Origin: Fistularia commersonii
Lineage: Eukaryota; Chordata; Actinopteri; Syngnathiformes; Fistulariidae
Assembly (NCBI GenBank): GCA_037954325.1
Contig: JBBMNZ010000001.1
Location: forward strand, 4,543,232 to 4,607,231
Reading direction: 5' to 3'
DNA length: 64,000 nt
Shown here: positions 1-11,645 of the stretch, in pieces
How the letters are laid out: every line of letters starts with the position of its first letter
How positions within the stretch are numbered: position 1 is the stretch's first letter
Position numbers and translations under genes: made by a program
Notes under the pieces: generated by a model
The model's input: only the letters and a program-made list of their open reading frames with translations
Told to the model about the DNA's origin: nothing
Databases searched by the model: none

Positions 1-713
1 TCTGTCCTTTGTCCGACTTGGATTTTTTTAATTTTTTTTTTTTTTTTTTTATTCCCTTGCAATCAGGTCGTCACGGAGGACAAACAGCCCCAGAATGAGA
101 TTAAGGGGGTCCCGGGGATCGGGGCTGGGACGGGGGGGGGTTCTGGCGGGACAATTCCGGGGTTTCCGACACATCTCATCCGGAGAGGAACGTCCAGGTT
201 CACGCGAGTTCTCGAAGTTCCCTGCGATTTTGTCGCTCCTGGGTTTTCTCCCCAGGCGCGTTTGATTAGCAGTTAGCACGTCTCCGCGTTGGCCTTCAGG
301 TTCCTGTGGAAACGAAGCCTTCAAAGAACAGGTTTTTTTTTTTTTTCTTCCCTGTCTTGGGTTACGGTTGAAAAAGTACCCGTGCGGACACAGAGGTCAG
401 AGGTCACCGCTTGCATACCGACCCCTTTCAAAATAAAAACATTTTTCCCCGATCGATGAAGTGAACAGATCCTGGAGGAAACTCCCACCACGGAGATAGT
501 CCAAGGAAGTCCTGCCCCCCCCCCCCCCCCCACGCTTGTGATTACAAAATAATTACACAGTAATAACTGAGTAATTACAAAGTAATAACAACTGGTGTCC
601 GTTTTGCATTCACAGTTCAACTGGATATCCGACCCTGGTGAAGACCAGAGAGGCATCCGTCATCGGACATCCTCGAGACCCCCTCCCTTCCCCCAGATGT
701 GTGGCACTGATTA

Positions 714-717
<4 letters not shown>

Positions 718-755
<38 letters not shown>
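718..755. repeat. (TG)n microsatellite
   Basis: About 38 bp of uninterrupted TG dinucleotides followed by a G-run. Simple sequence repeat seen directly. Confidence 0.95.
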
Positions 756-756
<1 letters not shown>

Positions 757-930
757 TGGGGGGGTTCAGGATGTCGCCTCAGAGGGGGGGCCGGCTGATA
801 TCAGCACCCCCCCCTGTTGCCCAGTTCTGAGATGGCCGTGGAGTCCATGATCCGACAAGGTCCTCCACTCTGACGCATGACATTTATTGGGCCACATCCA
901 GACTTATTGATGATTCACTTTGTTTCATTA

Positions 931-968
<38 letters not shown>
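931..968. repeat. (AC)n microsatellite
   Basis: About 38 bp of AC dinucleotides seen directly. Confidence 0.95.
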
Positions 969-971
<3 letters not shown>

Positions 972-1481
972 ACAATGGAGGGCGTGTTTGTGCACGCAGC
1001 GTCTCCATGATTATCCAGCAATTAGAGCGTTTAAAGGGAGGCCGGTGTCGCTTGGTTCTTCTTGTGGTTCTGCGGCTGGCATTGGGGTGTGATGTGCACG
1101 GTCAGGGGCGTGCACGTTCATGGAGTCTGCTTCTCCGATCTGTCAGGTACCAAGTGAACGGCAGACCAGGGAAGTCTGCAGAAGCTCTGCAGAAATAAAG
1201 GTGCGCTGGATTGATATAATCCGAGTTGGGATTAGCCTTCCAGGATTGTTCAGGTGTGGACACATAAAAAAAAAAAAGTTTTTTTTTTGCCAAATTACTG
1301 TCAACTCATGCTGGATCGGTGAATGACTCCATCCAAATCTGGCTCTGGTGGCTCCTGTTAAGCACTGAACCTGTCACACACACACTCTCTCTCTCACACA
1401 CACACACACATAGGGATTACAAGGCAGTCGGTGGTGTTTTTTAACGGTGGTGCCCACTGGGGACTGTGTGATGTGCACGAG

Positions 1482-1672
1482 ATCATCTTTAACATCATCA
1501 TTATCCCCATTTCCCATTTCAACATCACCATCATCTTCATTATCACCATCATCATCACCATCTTCACCAGCATTACCTTCAACATCACCGTCATCATCAT
1601 CACCGCCGCTATTATCTTCATCACACCATAATCATCATTTTCACCTTCATTATTATCATCATGACGAAAAAT
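1482..1672. repeat. Imperfect (CAT)n trinucleotide tract
   Basis: Roughly 190 bp of degenerate CAT/CAC/TTC triplets. It opens several frames on both strands that read as Ser/Pro or Ile/Thr low-complexity peptides, so the ORFs here are artefacts. Confidence 0.85.
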
Positions 1673-1734
1673 AATGCTTGAAATCCTGATGCAAACAGAT
1701 TTAGAAGGTTCTGATGGTCTTCTCCTGTCAGGAA

Positions 1735-1990
1735 AATGGTTCTAGGTTGAAATGCGCACGTTCTCTCCATGTTCTCCTGTTCTCTGGGTTCCTTGAAGAC
1801 TAAATTTTGAATGACAGAGTGAATGTCTGGGATTGACAGCTGACCTGTCCAGGTGAAGCCTGGCGGCAGTAGTTTAATGTTCATTGTTTAATGTAACGGT
1901 GCACTTTACTGCTAATTCACAGACTGTTATTATTATTTTGTTCATTTCATGTATGTCCAGTACATGTGGAGAAATTGACGACAGCGACAG
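1735..1990. repeat. Dispersed teleost repeat plus non-LTR-like 3' tail
   Basis: The stretch contains 'ctccatgttctcctgttctc' and 'gattgacagctgacctgtcc', phrases that recur at about 13.07-13.18, 32.92-32.96, 43.02-43.20, 59.46-59.56 and 62.68-62.78 kb. It then runs into 'gtggagaaattgacgacag', close to 'gcggagaaattgacaataa' at 23.62 kb. Recurrence within the window shows it is dispersed. Assignment to a non-LTR element comes from general knowledge of fish repeats. Confidence 0.55.
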
Positions 1991-2449
1991 GTTTCCTCTT
2001 GGACGTTTTCTGCAATCCGACGGTGAAATTCAAGATGGCGTCAGGAGGACGTCATGGCGACTGGGGGGGTTCAGAAGAAACAAACTCCATCTCCCTGTCA
2101 GTCTGCGTCTCTTGCTTTTTCCCAGAAGACAAGCAGCTTCATTATGGAGCCGGTCCTTTCTTTCACGTAAGGGGGGTTTCGACCCTTGGGCAGGATCAAC
2201 ATGTCTGCCGCTGTTTAAACATTGGAATAGCCCCCCCCCCCCCCCACACACACCCCTCCCCGCCGTCCATATTGTTACGGGTGCCTTTTCTTTTTCTTCT
2301 TTCTCCTCAGAGCCGCTGCCTGGAAACCACAGGACCGAGATCTCAGCGGAGGACGGAGATGATCAATTTCTTAGGGAACCCCCCCCCCGACACACACACA
2401 CACGCAATTCCCTGACCCCCCCCCCCCCCCCCTTTCCACACACACTTCA

Positions 2450-2960
2450 ACTAACCATAATTATTTTGCAAAAGGAGCTGCAGAAGAAGAGCGGGCAGAG
2501 TAATTTCTGGTGCCCAGTTATGAAAAGCTCATTAAAGCAGCCCGGAACAAACAAAGCTTCTCCTGCGAGGCCTCTTTTCAAACCCAGCCCATAATTTCCC
2601 TCTGTTTTAATCATTTATATCAATTAATCATTCCTCGGTGGGAAGGAGATCCTCCGCAATCTTCGGTGGTTTTTTGTTTCCAGTGAGTGAGGAGCCTGAT
2701 GAGACTGTCAAAGACGCGGCTCAGACCCGGGCCGGGAGCGGCGCCGGCTCTGCCAAAGGGGAAATCAGCTCGGCGGCGGCGGCTCCGAGGAGGCGCCGCC
2801 GTAATTAAACAATTAAATCCAAGAAAACCATCATCTTTATACATCTGATGTCTTTCTAATGAAGCCGAGGGCATCCCATAATAAGGCTGTTTTGTTATGT
2901 AAAACCGCTCAACCTGGAGAATCTCAAACAACTTGTTTTTTGTCTCCTCTTTCAGAGGGA
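2450..2960. promoter_or_regulatory. Candidate conserved non-coding block upstream of lmo4
   Basis: Unlike the flanking simple-repeat DNA, 2455-2640 and 2800-2960 are complex, AT-rich and rich in homeodomain-type cores (ATTAAT, CAATTA, TAATCA). They lie 1-1.5 kb upstream of the CpG island. Enhancer function is inferred from composition and position only. Confidence 0.35.
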
Positions 2961-3739
2961 ACTTTCGTCCAATCGCCGGCCGCCGTTCGGAAGCCGACCG
3001 CGACCGCCGGAGAACAAAGTGGCGCCGCCGAGCTGCTAGCTTTTTGGCTAATAGCTAACGCCGGGTGGTGGTGGAGGAGGAGGGTGGGGGTGTTGACCCC
3101 TCTTTCTTCTGCCGGTGTCGGGAAGACCAGCGGCACCGCACTTTGTCGGGTTTATTAAAAGCAGCGGTGGCGGCTCGCCATCTCCATCCCCTTTGATGTC
3201 CTGCATAATAAACAACAACAACAACAACAAGAAGCCCGGACCAATCGGAGGCTCTCAGCCGGCCGCGCTCCGGAAGATTAGCCCTAATAGGCGCTGGGAC
3301 CGATGACCCGGCGCTTAATGGGCCCGTAAACGGGGGTGGGTGGCTGGGGACCGGCTGCGGTTCCACCCGCCGCCAGACGATGGCGCCACCCGCGCAGGGC
3401 TTGGAGCTGGAGGCGGCCCGGAGGGAGTTCGGGCGGAGAAGAAGTCGGAATGGCCCGTTTTTGGTTGTTTTTTTCCCCACTCAAACACGTGTTTGGTTTG
3501 GATACAAGTGTAGACCTCCAGAACCAGAACCAGAACCGACCCCCATCCCGCCGCCCTTGCACACTCTCCGGTCTCCCACCGCGACCGCTGATTGGCCGCC
3601 CGCGTCGTCTCCCCTCCCCCGCCCCCCAAGTAACCCGCTCGCCGATTGGTCGCCGCCGGAGCCTTCGTCACGCGCCCGAAGGGTTTTTTTTTTGACTGGA
3701 GGTTCCTTCCTGTCAGTGACACATGTAGAACAAGCGGCC

Positions 3740-4181
3740 AGCGGGTCCGGAGCACCGGAGCGCCGGAGCGCCGCCCCTTCTTCCTCTCTCTCTCCTCCTC
3801 CTCCCTCCCTCTCCCTCTCTCTGTCTGTCTCTCTCTCTCTTCTTCCTCTTCCGCGCTCTTCTCTCCGCTCCGGCAGACGCGAGTTCGTCTCCGGCCCGAG
3901 GACGCACAGCGGCATGCGCAGCGCGCGCGCTCGGCGGCGCCTCGCCATGGACTCCCTTTGTTCCGGCGGAGTCGCGTGAGACTCGCCCGCCGCAACCCGG
4001 AAGAGACGCGACACCGAGGTTCGCCCGCCGGTACCGCCGCGTCCGGTCCCGGGGGAGGGGTTCTCGGCTCGGTTTCTTCCGCCCTCGGCTCTCCGGCCGG
4101 AACTTTGCCCGGGAACCGCGACCCGCTCCGCCGCCGTCACCGCCGGCGGGACCCTAACTTCAGCTGCCGGCCCCGGAGGAG
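3740..4181 (+). other. Probable non-coding exon 1 (5' UTR) of lmo4
   Basis: The coding ATG lies 19 bases inside an exon that has a splice acceptor at 4818-4819, so a separate upstream 5' UTR exon is required. The best donor in the CpG island is GAG|GTGGGT at 4182. The left boundary is a guess from the CT-rich tract and promoter motifs. In other vertebrates LMO4 also has an untranslated first exon (established knowledge). A cDNA read would fix both ends. Confidence 0.4.
3914..3979 (+). other. Short upstream ORF in the lmo4 leader
   Basis: An ATG at 3914 opens a 21-codon reading frame that ends at TGA 3977-3979. A second in-frame ATG lies within CGCCATGG at 3947, which has a good Kozak context. 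If transcription starts upstream of 3914, ribosomes would meet this uORF before the LIM-protein start. Its peptide is Arg-rich and resembles nothing known, so any role would be translational damping, not a product. Confidence 0.3.
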
Positions 4182-4819
4182 GTGGGTGTCCTCACGCGTG
4201 AGCGCGCCGACCGCTGGAATCTATCGATTTTCTCCTGATTGATTATGGATTCCGTGGAAAAGACTTGGACCCTCCACCTTCCACCCGACCGTGTGTCCCT
4301 CCCCCTTATTTTTCGTAAACGTCCGAGACCTCCAGCACATGGCGGCCCCCCCCTGTATTCCCGTGCCGTGTAATTACCCCACTTAAAGCCTCCCCTCCCT
4401 CCGGGCCCCTCCATCTCTCAAGAAGAAGGGGGGGACACAAAAAAAGCAGCCCCCCCCTCCGGATGAAACTTGACGACTGTTTATCCTGGGAGTCACTTTC
4501 TGCTTTTTGCCCCCCCCCCTCTCAGATTTAATCATTGGTTTGTCCCTGAGAGCCGCCGCTAATGGCTTTACTCAATGCTTTTCCTACGGCCCCCATTTCC
4601 TCCCTCCCCAGCTGCAATTAGCATACCTGCCTTTCAACAGGAATCGATTTTTGTTTTTTGGTTTTTTTTGGGTGGGGGGGCCTACTAACTGAAATCAGGG
4701 ATAATCCTCTTGTAAATCCTAGCGGACCCCCTTCCCCCCAAAAAGTCACCTGGACTTGAGTTATATATCTATATTGTGTTATATATGACACCCAACTCTT
4801 TTTCCGGTCACGTTTGCAG
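4182..4819 (+). other. lmo4 intron 1, with a candidate conserved block
   Basis: Runs from the proposed GTGGGT donor to the TTTGCAG acceptor at 4813-4819. The segment 4520-4650 is complex sequence with ATTTAATCATTGG and GCAATTAGCATACC, which looks like an intronic regulatory element. The rest is C-runs and AT-rich DNA. Confidence 0.4.
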
Positions 4820-5074
4820 GGCCGGGGGGGGGGCCGCGATGGTGAACCCCGGGGGCAGCGGACCGCCGCCCCCGTCGGGCGGGGGCTCCATGCCGTGGAA
4901 GCGCTGCGCCGGCTGCGGGGGCCGCATCTCCGACCGCTTCCTGCTCTACGCCATGGACAGCTACTGGCACAGCCGCTGCCTGAAGTGCTCCTGCTGCCAG
5001 GCCCAGCTGGGGGACATCGGTACCTCCTGCTACACCAAGAGCGGCATGATCCTCTGCAGGAACGACTACATCAG
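4820..5074 (+). CDS. lmo4: lmo4 exon 2 (start codon, LIM1)
   Basis: Acceptor TTTGCAG ends at 4819. The start codon is at 4839-4841, after a G-run. The exon codes residues 1-78 plus two bases of Arg79 and ends at AG|GTGAGG. It carries the whole first LIM domain, from the CAGC zinc knuckle to the CRND end. The intron that follows is phase 2. N-terminal residues 5-17 (Gly, Ser, Pro) are the part most different from mammalian LMO4. Confidence 0.96.
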
Positions 5075-6203
5075 GTGAGGCCGGAGATCGAGACCCGTGG
5101 GGTAGAAGGAGGTCTCGCGTGAGGTCGGGGGGCCGGAGGAGGTTCGGCGTCAAACATCTGGATGCGTCTCGGTGGACGGACGGAGCGGCACGAAGTCGGA
5201 ACCTCCGTTCGCCCGACAGTTGTCTTCAGGTCGCCCCCGACGACCTTTTTATTTTGGCGATTTTCCCCTCCGACTGGGGTTGTTTCATTGCAACTTCCCA
5301 GTCTTCCCAGTATTTTGGCGATTTCCTCTCCTATCTAGGTCACAGACCTTTTGTTTTGTTAATTCCCTCACCTATCAGGCTTGTTTAAGTTTTAATAGTT
5401 CAGGTCTTTTATTTTGGTGATTTCCTCTCCAAATTGAGGTTTGTTTACATTTCCAGGTCTTATTTTGGTGGTGATTTCCTCACCTCTTCAAGTAGTTTTA
5501 TTTCAACTTGGGGTTTTTTTTGTTGTTTTCTGGGTGATTTCTCTTTATTTTCAGGTCATTTCGTTTAAACTCTCAGGTCGTTCGTTTTGATGGTTTCCTC
5601 TCGTATACGGGTTGTTTCTCGACAAGTATGGTTGACCTCTGAGGAGGAGGGTGCAGGTAAGGATCCGGCTGTCGAGCCAATGGCGGAGGTGCAGAAAGTT
5701 TATAAATGGTGGTTTTCAGACCTGGGGGTTGTCGGGCGGATTGAAGGGGGGGTTTGTGTCCGTCCACCCTCTGTAGCTCCATCCCATGTTTGCGGGTGTC
5801 TTCCAGCAGGAGGGTGTTATGTGATGACATCTTTAGGGGGGGTTGTCGGTGTGGGGGCAGAGCCTAAAGACAGTCCTGTAACCCCCCCTGTCCATTCAGA
5901 GAAGAACATGTGAATGTTTGCTAATAATAGATGAATCGGTGATTGACAGTTTCTTAAAACGACCAAATGAACAAAGCTAACGGTCAAATGGGGGGGGGTT
6001 AATGGTCAAAACATTACGTGGCTATCTTCCCGCCCATTGTTGACATGACACCAAATGCGCATGGATCTGCAAACAATGATTTCAAATCTGAAGTGAGCTC
6101 TCACACACACACACACACTCACACACCCACACACACAGAGGAGGAGGAAGTCAATGGGGTACTTCATTCATAATGGGACTATAACGTAATTAAAATTGGA
6201 AGT

Positions 6204-6267
<64 letters not shown>

Positions 6268-8275
6268 TGTGTGGTTACACCTTCCCCACTTGTACTGAGC
6301 ACGCTCACTGGAAGAGCTAAAACGCACATTATGGAACCGTGAGATCTCTATAGAGATACGTGTGTGTGTGTGTGTGTGTGTGTGGAGGGGGGGGTGAGCA
6401 TCTGACAGTGAGTCCACACAATCAAATGCTTTAATTATAGTCCCCCCCCTCCCCTCCTCCTACGCCTCCCTGTTTCCTTTGGTCCTGATGGGTTTTATCT
6501 AATGAGATCTGGTCCCTGCCTTGTATCCGCTGCCGGTGACGTGTCCGAAATGAATGAGAGCCGAAGCGCAAACAAAACATTTAATTAACCAAATTGGCTT
6601 TTGAGAGCGAGCGACATGGAGCGGCCCATCCAGAGCACTGGTGATGGGGGGGGGGGATTATTGCGAAGGCAGTTTACTTTTTTTTTTTTTTTTGTCCTCC
6701 TTCCATCCCTTTATCTTAAAGGGACAGGACCTTTTTTTTTTTCTAATAGTTTTCTCAACCAAGTTTGGCACGAGGGGGGGGGGTCAGTGAATGCATCACC
6801 ATCTCCTGCCCGTCACACTGTTTTTTTTTTTTTTGGAAGATGGATTTAATGTTATTTCCGCGGGAAAGGGAGGGAGAATTAATTTGCCGGTGGCTCTTGG
6901 ACTCGGGGAGAACACCCCCCCGTCCCCGTCCCCCCACCCACCCACCACCTTAATTGAATAAGCCGAGGTAATTAAATGGCACTTTTCCAATAGAAAGCGT
7001 GAGGTAAATCTAATAGTTGGGGTTCTTTAATATCACTTTGAAGTTGGGCCCACTCCGGCTCGGTGACAGCGCCGGAGAACGTGAACTATTAGGGGCCCCG
7101 GGAAAAAAAAAGAAGCAAAAAAAAAAAAAAAAAAAAAACCCGGATCTCAGAAATTAATTAAATCGCATGCAATTTAGGGGAAACGTTTATCTTGATTTGT
7201 CATAACGGAATTAATTCAAGGCCTCCAATTCACTCGGGGGCCAGATCTGTTACTCTGAATTAACCAAGTGTAATTTGGCTGATCCCCCTCCACCTCCACC
7301 TCCGCCGCTCACTGTCCCCACCCTTCCCTTCCCGAAACGTACACACACCACAGATCCCTGCAATCCCCCCCCCCCCCCGCGTCCTCTCTAATGCAGCCCT
7401 CGCCATTATGCAAAGCCTCGCTCCGGTTCCAGCGTGGCCGAGTGCTTTTAAGGCAGCCGACGTAGAGCGGCTTTCCTAATGGACTGCGTTGCAGAAATCA
7501 TTGTTGTGGGGGGTAATTTTACCCTCCTCGAGCGCCCGCGCCCGCCCCCGCCGCCGCCACCACCTACACCTGACATCCCGCCGGCAAAGCGCTCTATATT
7601 TCACCTGGCGGCGGCCGAAACGAAACCCAATACGTTCGTCGGCGGCGGCAAAGACAAAAGGACGGCGCCCGACGCGTTCGTTTGAATCGAAGACGGCGCC
7701 GGAGGAGGAGGAAGAGGGCTCCGTCGCCAGGGTTTTTCGGGTGGCGGGTTCGGCCGGGGTGGGGGGGGGTGGAACAGATGTGTCGGTGCAATTAAAGAGT
7801 CCCCTGGCCTTAATTACGCTGACCCGGAGTGTCGACTTCACCTCGCCGCTCTCGCCGGCTTGACAGAAGGAGCCATTAGAGCGCCGGTTCAAACCCATAG
7901 AGCGACTTAATTGAGCACCTAAAGGCTGCGGGCTCCTTAAATCAAACACGATGGAGAGCCGCCCTCGGGTGGAATAATTACCCCGCTTTCAGCTCGGAGC
8001 CCGGAGGTTGGCGGGGGGAGAAGGACGACCCCCCCCCCACCACCACCACCTCCCCCGCCCGCCTATACGTCGCCGCAGAACTGGCGGCGGTGGCGAGCGT
8101 CTCCAGTTAATTAGTTCCTGAAATTGAGTTTTGATGGAGGCTTTCCAAACGACGCCGGGACGAGACACGCGGCGGCTCAGGCTGCACGCCGTCCTTTCTG
8201 CAGAGAGCGTCCGCCTGTTTGTTTGTCAATATATCAACCGGCTGCCAGGGATGGGGGCGGTGGATGTTCTCACAT

Positions 8276-8311
<36 letters not shown>

Positions 8312-11300
8312 CGCACAATGACTGTTAAACAGTTTACCTAAAACGACGAAAAAAACACACTATTTCCTCTCATGATTTCCTTTCCCCGTTAATTTTTTTT
8401 TTTATCCGCACAACTTTATCTGATGCACGCACACACACACACACACACACACACTCCTCCCCTATCCCTTCAGTTCCCCTCCCCTCCGAAGCATGTCAGA
8501 TGCCGTGGTCTTATTTGATTGCTTAGGAAAAGTGCAGTGATAGAGCAAACACCCGGTGAGATATGATGACAAATGGCTCCAGATCCCGGTAAATTACTTT
8601 CTGCTCAAATCGAAATTTCATTCAGTTTGCCGCTCGCCGAGATGAAGTAATCTAAATTGTGGACTCAGAAGGAAGATAGAAAGGAAGCCGGAGCAAGCAT
8701 TTCATTATCAAGAGGCGGGGAGGGGTGGGGGTGGAGTGGGCTGGGGGGGGTTAGGGACGAAAGAGATGAGCAGAAGCAAATCTAAAGTGTTGACACTATG
8801 ATTGAAAAGGTTAACCCGTGCACATTATATATCAACCCTCGGCTCGCCGCCGCTCTCTAATGGAAAGGCGGCGCTGACGGAGCGTCCGCCCGGGTCCTAA
8901 TGGCAGGAGCACTATGTCTTTGCCCCGACGCACAATCAAATCCTCTTAGGCCCTGATTGCTTATGTTCCAGGTTATTATTGGGCTGCGAAAGATGCGCTC
9001 GACGCCGCCCCCGCCCCTTTCTAAACCCCCGACCGTGAAGTTTTCCTCCGCTCCGGGCCCGTCCGCCCACGGGACGATGCCCGAGTTCCGGGAGAAGGTG
9101 CCACCTCAGAAAACGCGAGACACACACGCGGGATTCGGAAAAATAATGCGCCGCTAAACGTCACCGGGCGCCATGCAGGCGTGTGACACGCGTGTTGAAA
9201 GGGTGTCGGTCAAAGGTGAATCGAAGGCGCGAGCGTGTCCGAGAACTTGTGTGTTACATAGTCGCCAGTAGAGAGGCGTGTCAGTGTGGATGTTACACAC
9301 GCGTGACAGGCGTGTCACACGTGTTTGCAAGCAGAGATCGTGCGTGAGAAACCGTGAGTCCCCGTGATCGGTGGCCGCTTCCAACCGCTGCTCCTGTTCT
9401 TCCCCTTCAGATTATTCGGGAACAGCGGCGCCTGCAGCGCTTGCGGCCAGTCCATCCCGGCCAGCGAACTGGTGATGAGGGCGCAGGGCAACGTCTACCA
9501 TCTCAAGGTCAGCGGACACTTCCTGTCTCACTTCCTGCCCCCCCAAATCCCATTTCATTATGAATAAATACAACCGAAAGACCGGACGAATCCTGACAGC
9601 AGCTGTCAGAGAATAACTCATGATTCTAATCTAATAATTCCAGATTAATCCGGTAATTGAATTTGCCCCTTAGCTAACCCAATGAAAGGTTCCCACTGAA
9701 TTAGTTGCATTTCAGAAATGGTTAAAGCCAAAGTATTTGTGATCAAACCAGTAAATGCTAACCGGCCCCGGTCTTCCTTTCGACGTCGCGACCCGAACGC
9801 TCATTTCATCTCACCCACCCATCCGTCCCGTAACACGGGTACGCTTCAAATACCGGTCTTCAGAATCCTCTTCTGGTTTTAACCTCCCCCCTCTTTTTTT
9901 TTTTTAACTCCCCCGCCTCCAGTGTTTCACATGTTCCACCTGCCGGAACCGGCTGGTCCCCGGTGATCGGTTCCACTACATCAACGGCAGCCTGTTCTGC
10001 GAACACGACAGACCCACGGCGCTCATCAACGGACACTTGAGTTCACTGCAGACCAACCCTCTGCTGCCCGACCAGAAGGTAAGACCGGCGCAGGATCCGC
10101 CTCCCCTCGCCGTGGCCTTCGCCGCCCCCCCCCCCCCAAAAACCCGAATCCGACGCCGATCGATCCGATATCACCCGCTCCTCCTTCCCGTGTGTGTAAT
10201 ATCAGGGAAATTGCCCGCTAATCATCAGCTTTTTTCAGCTAAATGACTCCAAATTACCACCGAAGGCCTCCTCCCTGGGTGAATTTAGTAATTAATATTA
10301 ATCGATTATCGATTCCTCCTCGGCCGCCGGCTGATCGATCGGCCTCACGGGGAGCGGGTTACGGGAGGAGAGCGGGTCTTTCCAGAACGAGAGAAAAAGC
10401 TTCGGTTACGGCGCGTGGACTTCGGCGGAGGAGTCGGGCGAGCGCCGTCTTAAATCGCGAGGGCCGTCGCCGCCGTTTCACCCCCGATCGGATCTGGGCA
10501 GTGAAAGCGAAACAGAAGGCCCGATCGCGCGGGAGGATAACTTCATCCGTCAGGTCGGGCCGTCCGGCGCCGGCGCCGAGATGGAATCATTTCTGCCTCA
10601 CAACAAGCAGCCATATTGATACCCAGTCTGCGGCGGCGGGAGATACGAGCGGCGGCGGGAGCGTGTCAGAGCGACTGAAAGAGGAATTATATTGTCGGGA
10701 GCGGGAGTGCTTCTGCGAGCGGCGCGGGCGAAGAGCGGCGAGGCGCGGAGGCCGGCCTCCCATTAAATCCTGCGCGTCAGCGGCGTTTTAAGGGCTTGTC
10801 ACTTTAACAAATCAGCTCTCGGGGCTCTTAGAGCTCCCGGCGTTCAAATTGAAAGCCGCTGCATTATCTAGCTTAATTCTAAATGTCTGTTTAAGTCCCG
10901 GCTCCCCCTTCCACTCTCCGCCGCCCCGCCCCCGTGCCCCCGACAGCGGGGCCGGCGCCGTAAACACCGGGCCCTCATTCTTTATTTATGCGCCGACATC
11001 AATTGTAGTGAAAGCCGCTGAATTATTGATGCTTAAGTGCGATCCGAAATATCGGCACTTTAATTATAGCGGAGGGGATTATTAAATAAACAGACACGTG
11101 AGCGAGCCGTAGAGCAACCACCACCGCCGCCGCCGCCCGCTAACAACCCCCCCCCTTTTTTTTTTTTTCTTTTTGTTTCCCGCCGCAGCGCCGAGGCCCA
11201 ACCCCTCCGCGCGATGCTGTGACATAATTGGCGGCGGCGCCGGCGTTTGATGCTTATTTATTACGCTTCCTCCCTAATCTCTCCGCTCAGAACAGACAAA

Positions 11301-11612
11301 TTACCTCGCTCGCGCAGTGGCGCTCGACCCCGGGGAGGGATGGGGGGGGTTTGGGGGGGGTTGGGATCCCCCCCCCCCCCCAAAACCCCCCCCACCAGCC
11401 TCAGTCACTTTAATTAGCCCCCAAGTAGGAGTTTGCAATTACTAATAGACAGAAGCCTCCCAGTGATTCCAGGGATGAAGGGAAAAGTAAATCGGCTCTT
11501 AGAATCATGGGAAATGAAAAAAAAAAAAAAAAAAAGTGGGTGGGTGGGGGGGCAAGGAAGATGAAAAGTTGAATGCTAGTTGAAGCCGGAGAGATAATTA
11601 CCCCCCCTGCTT

Positions 11613-11645
<33 letters not shown>

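Larger units (their letters stand above)
1..2450. other. Upstream intergenic DNA, no gene seen
   Basis: No spliceable coding exon was found here. The stretch holds a T-tract at the left edge, two dinucleotide microsatellites, an imperfect CAT-rich tract, a dispersed teleost repeat and several C-runs. The longest open frame (1884-2594, 236 codons) runs through C-runs and CA repeats and has no recognisable domain. Confidence 0.6.
2990..4250 (+). promoter_or_regulatory. CpG island and TATA-less promoter of lmo4
   Basis: This stretch is GC-rich and dense in CpG, unlike most of the window. It carries CCAAT-box (NF-Y type) motifs: CCAAT at 3241 and inverted ATTGG at 3591-3595 and 3645-3649, the last two about 50 bp apart. 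No TATA box stands out. A CT-rich initiator-like tract at 3780-3860 precedes the probable first exon. This layout fits a broad CpG-island promoter driving the lmo4 transcript. The exact transcription start cannot be read from sequence. Open frames on both strands here are a side effect of few AT-rich stop codons. Confidence 0.6.
5075..9410 (+). other. lmo4 intron 2 (largest intron, 4.3 kb)
   Basis: Begins GTGAGG and ends CCCCTTCAG. It contains a degenerate tandem array (5225-5630), (GT)n tracts at 6205-6267, 6359-6383 and 8277-8310 (CA), an A-rich tract at 7101-7138, and several complex AT-rich blocks described separately. No further coding exon was seen. Confidence 0.85.

Noticed and set aside
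1884..2594. 236-codon + strand open frame
   Set aside because: It passes through C-runs, CA repeats and a retroelement tail, has no domain, and its Pro/His/Thr-rich composition comes from the repeats.
3315..4140. Long - strand open frames opposite the lmo4 promoter (219 and 226 codons)
   Set aside because: CpG-island DNA has few stops. The reads are Arg/Glu/Gly low-complexity from CT-rich and GC-rich tracts.
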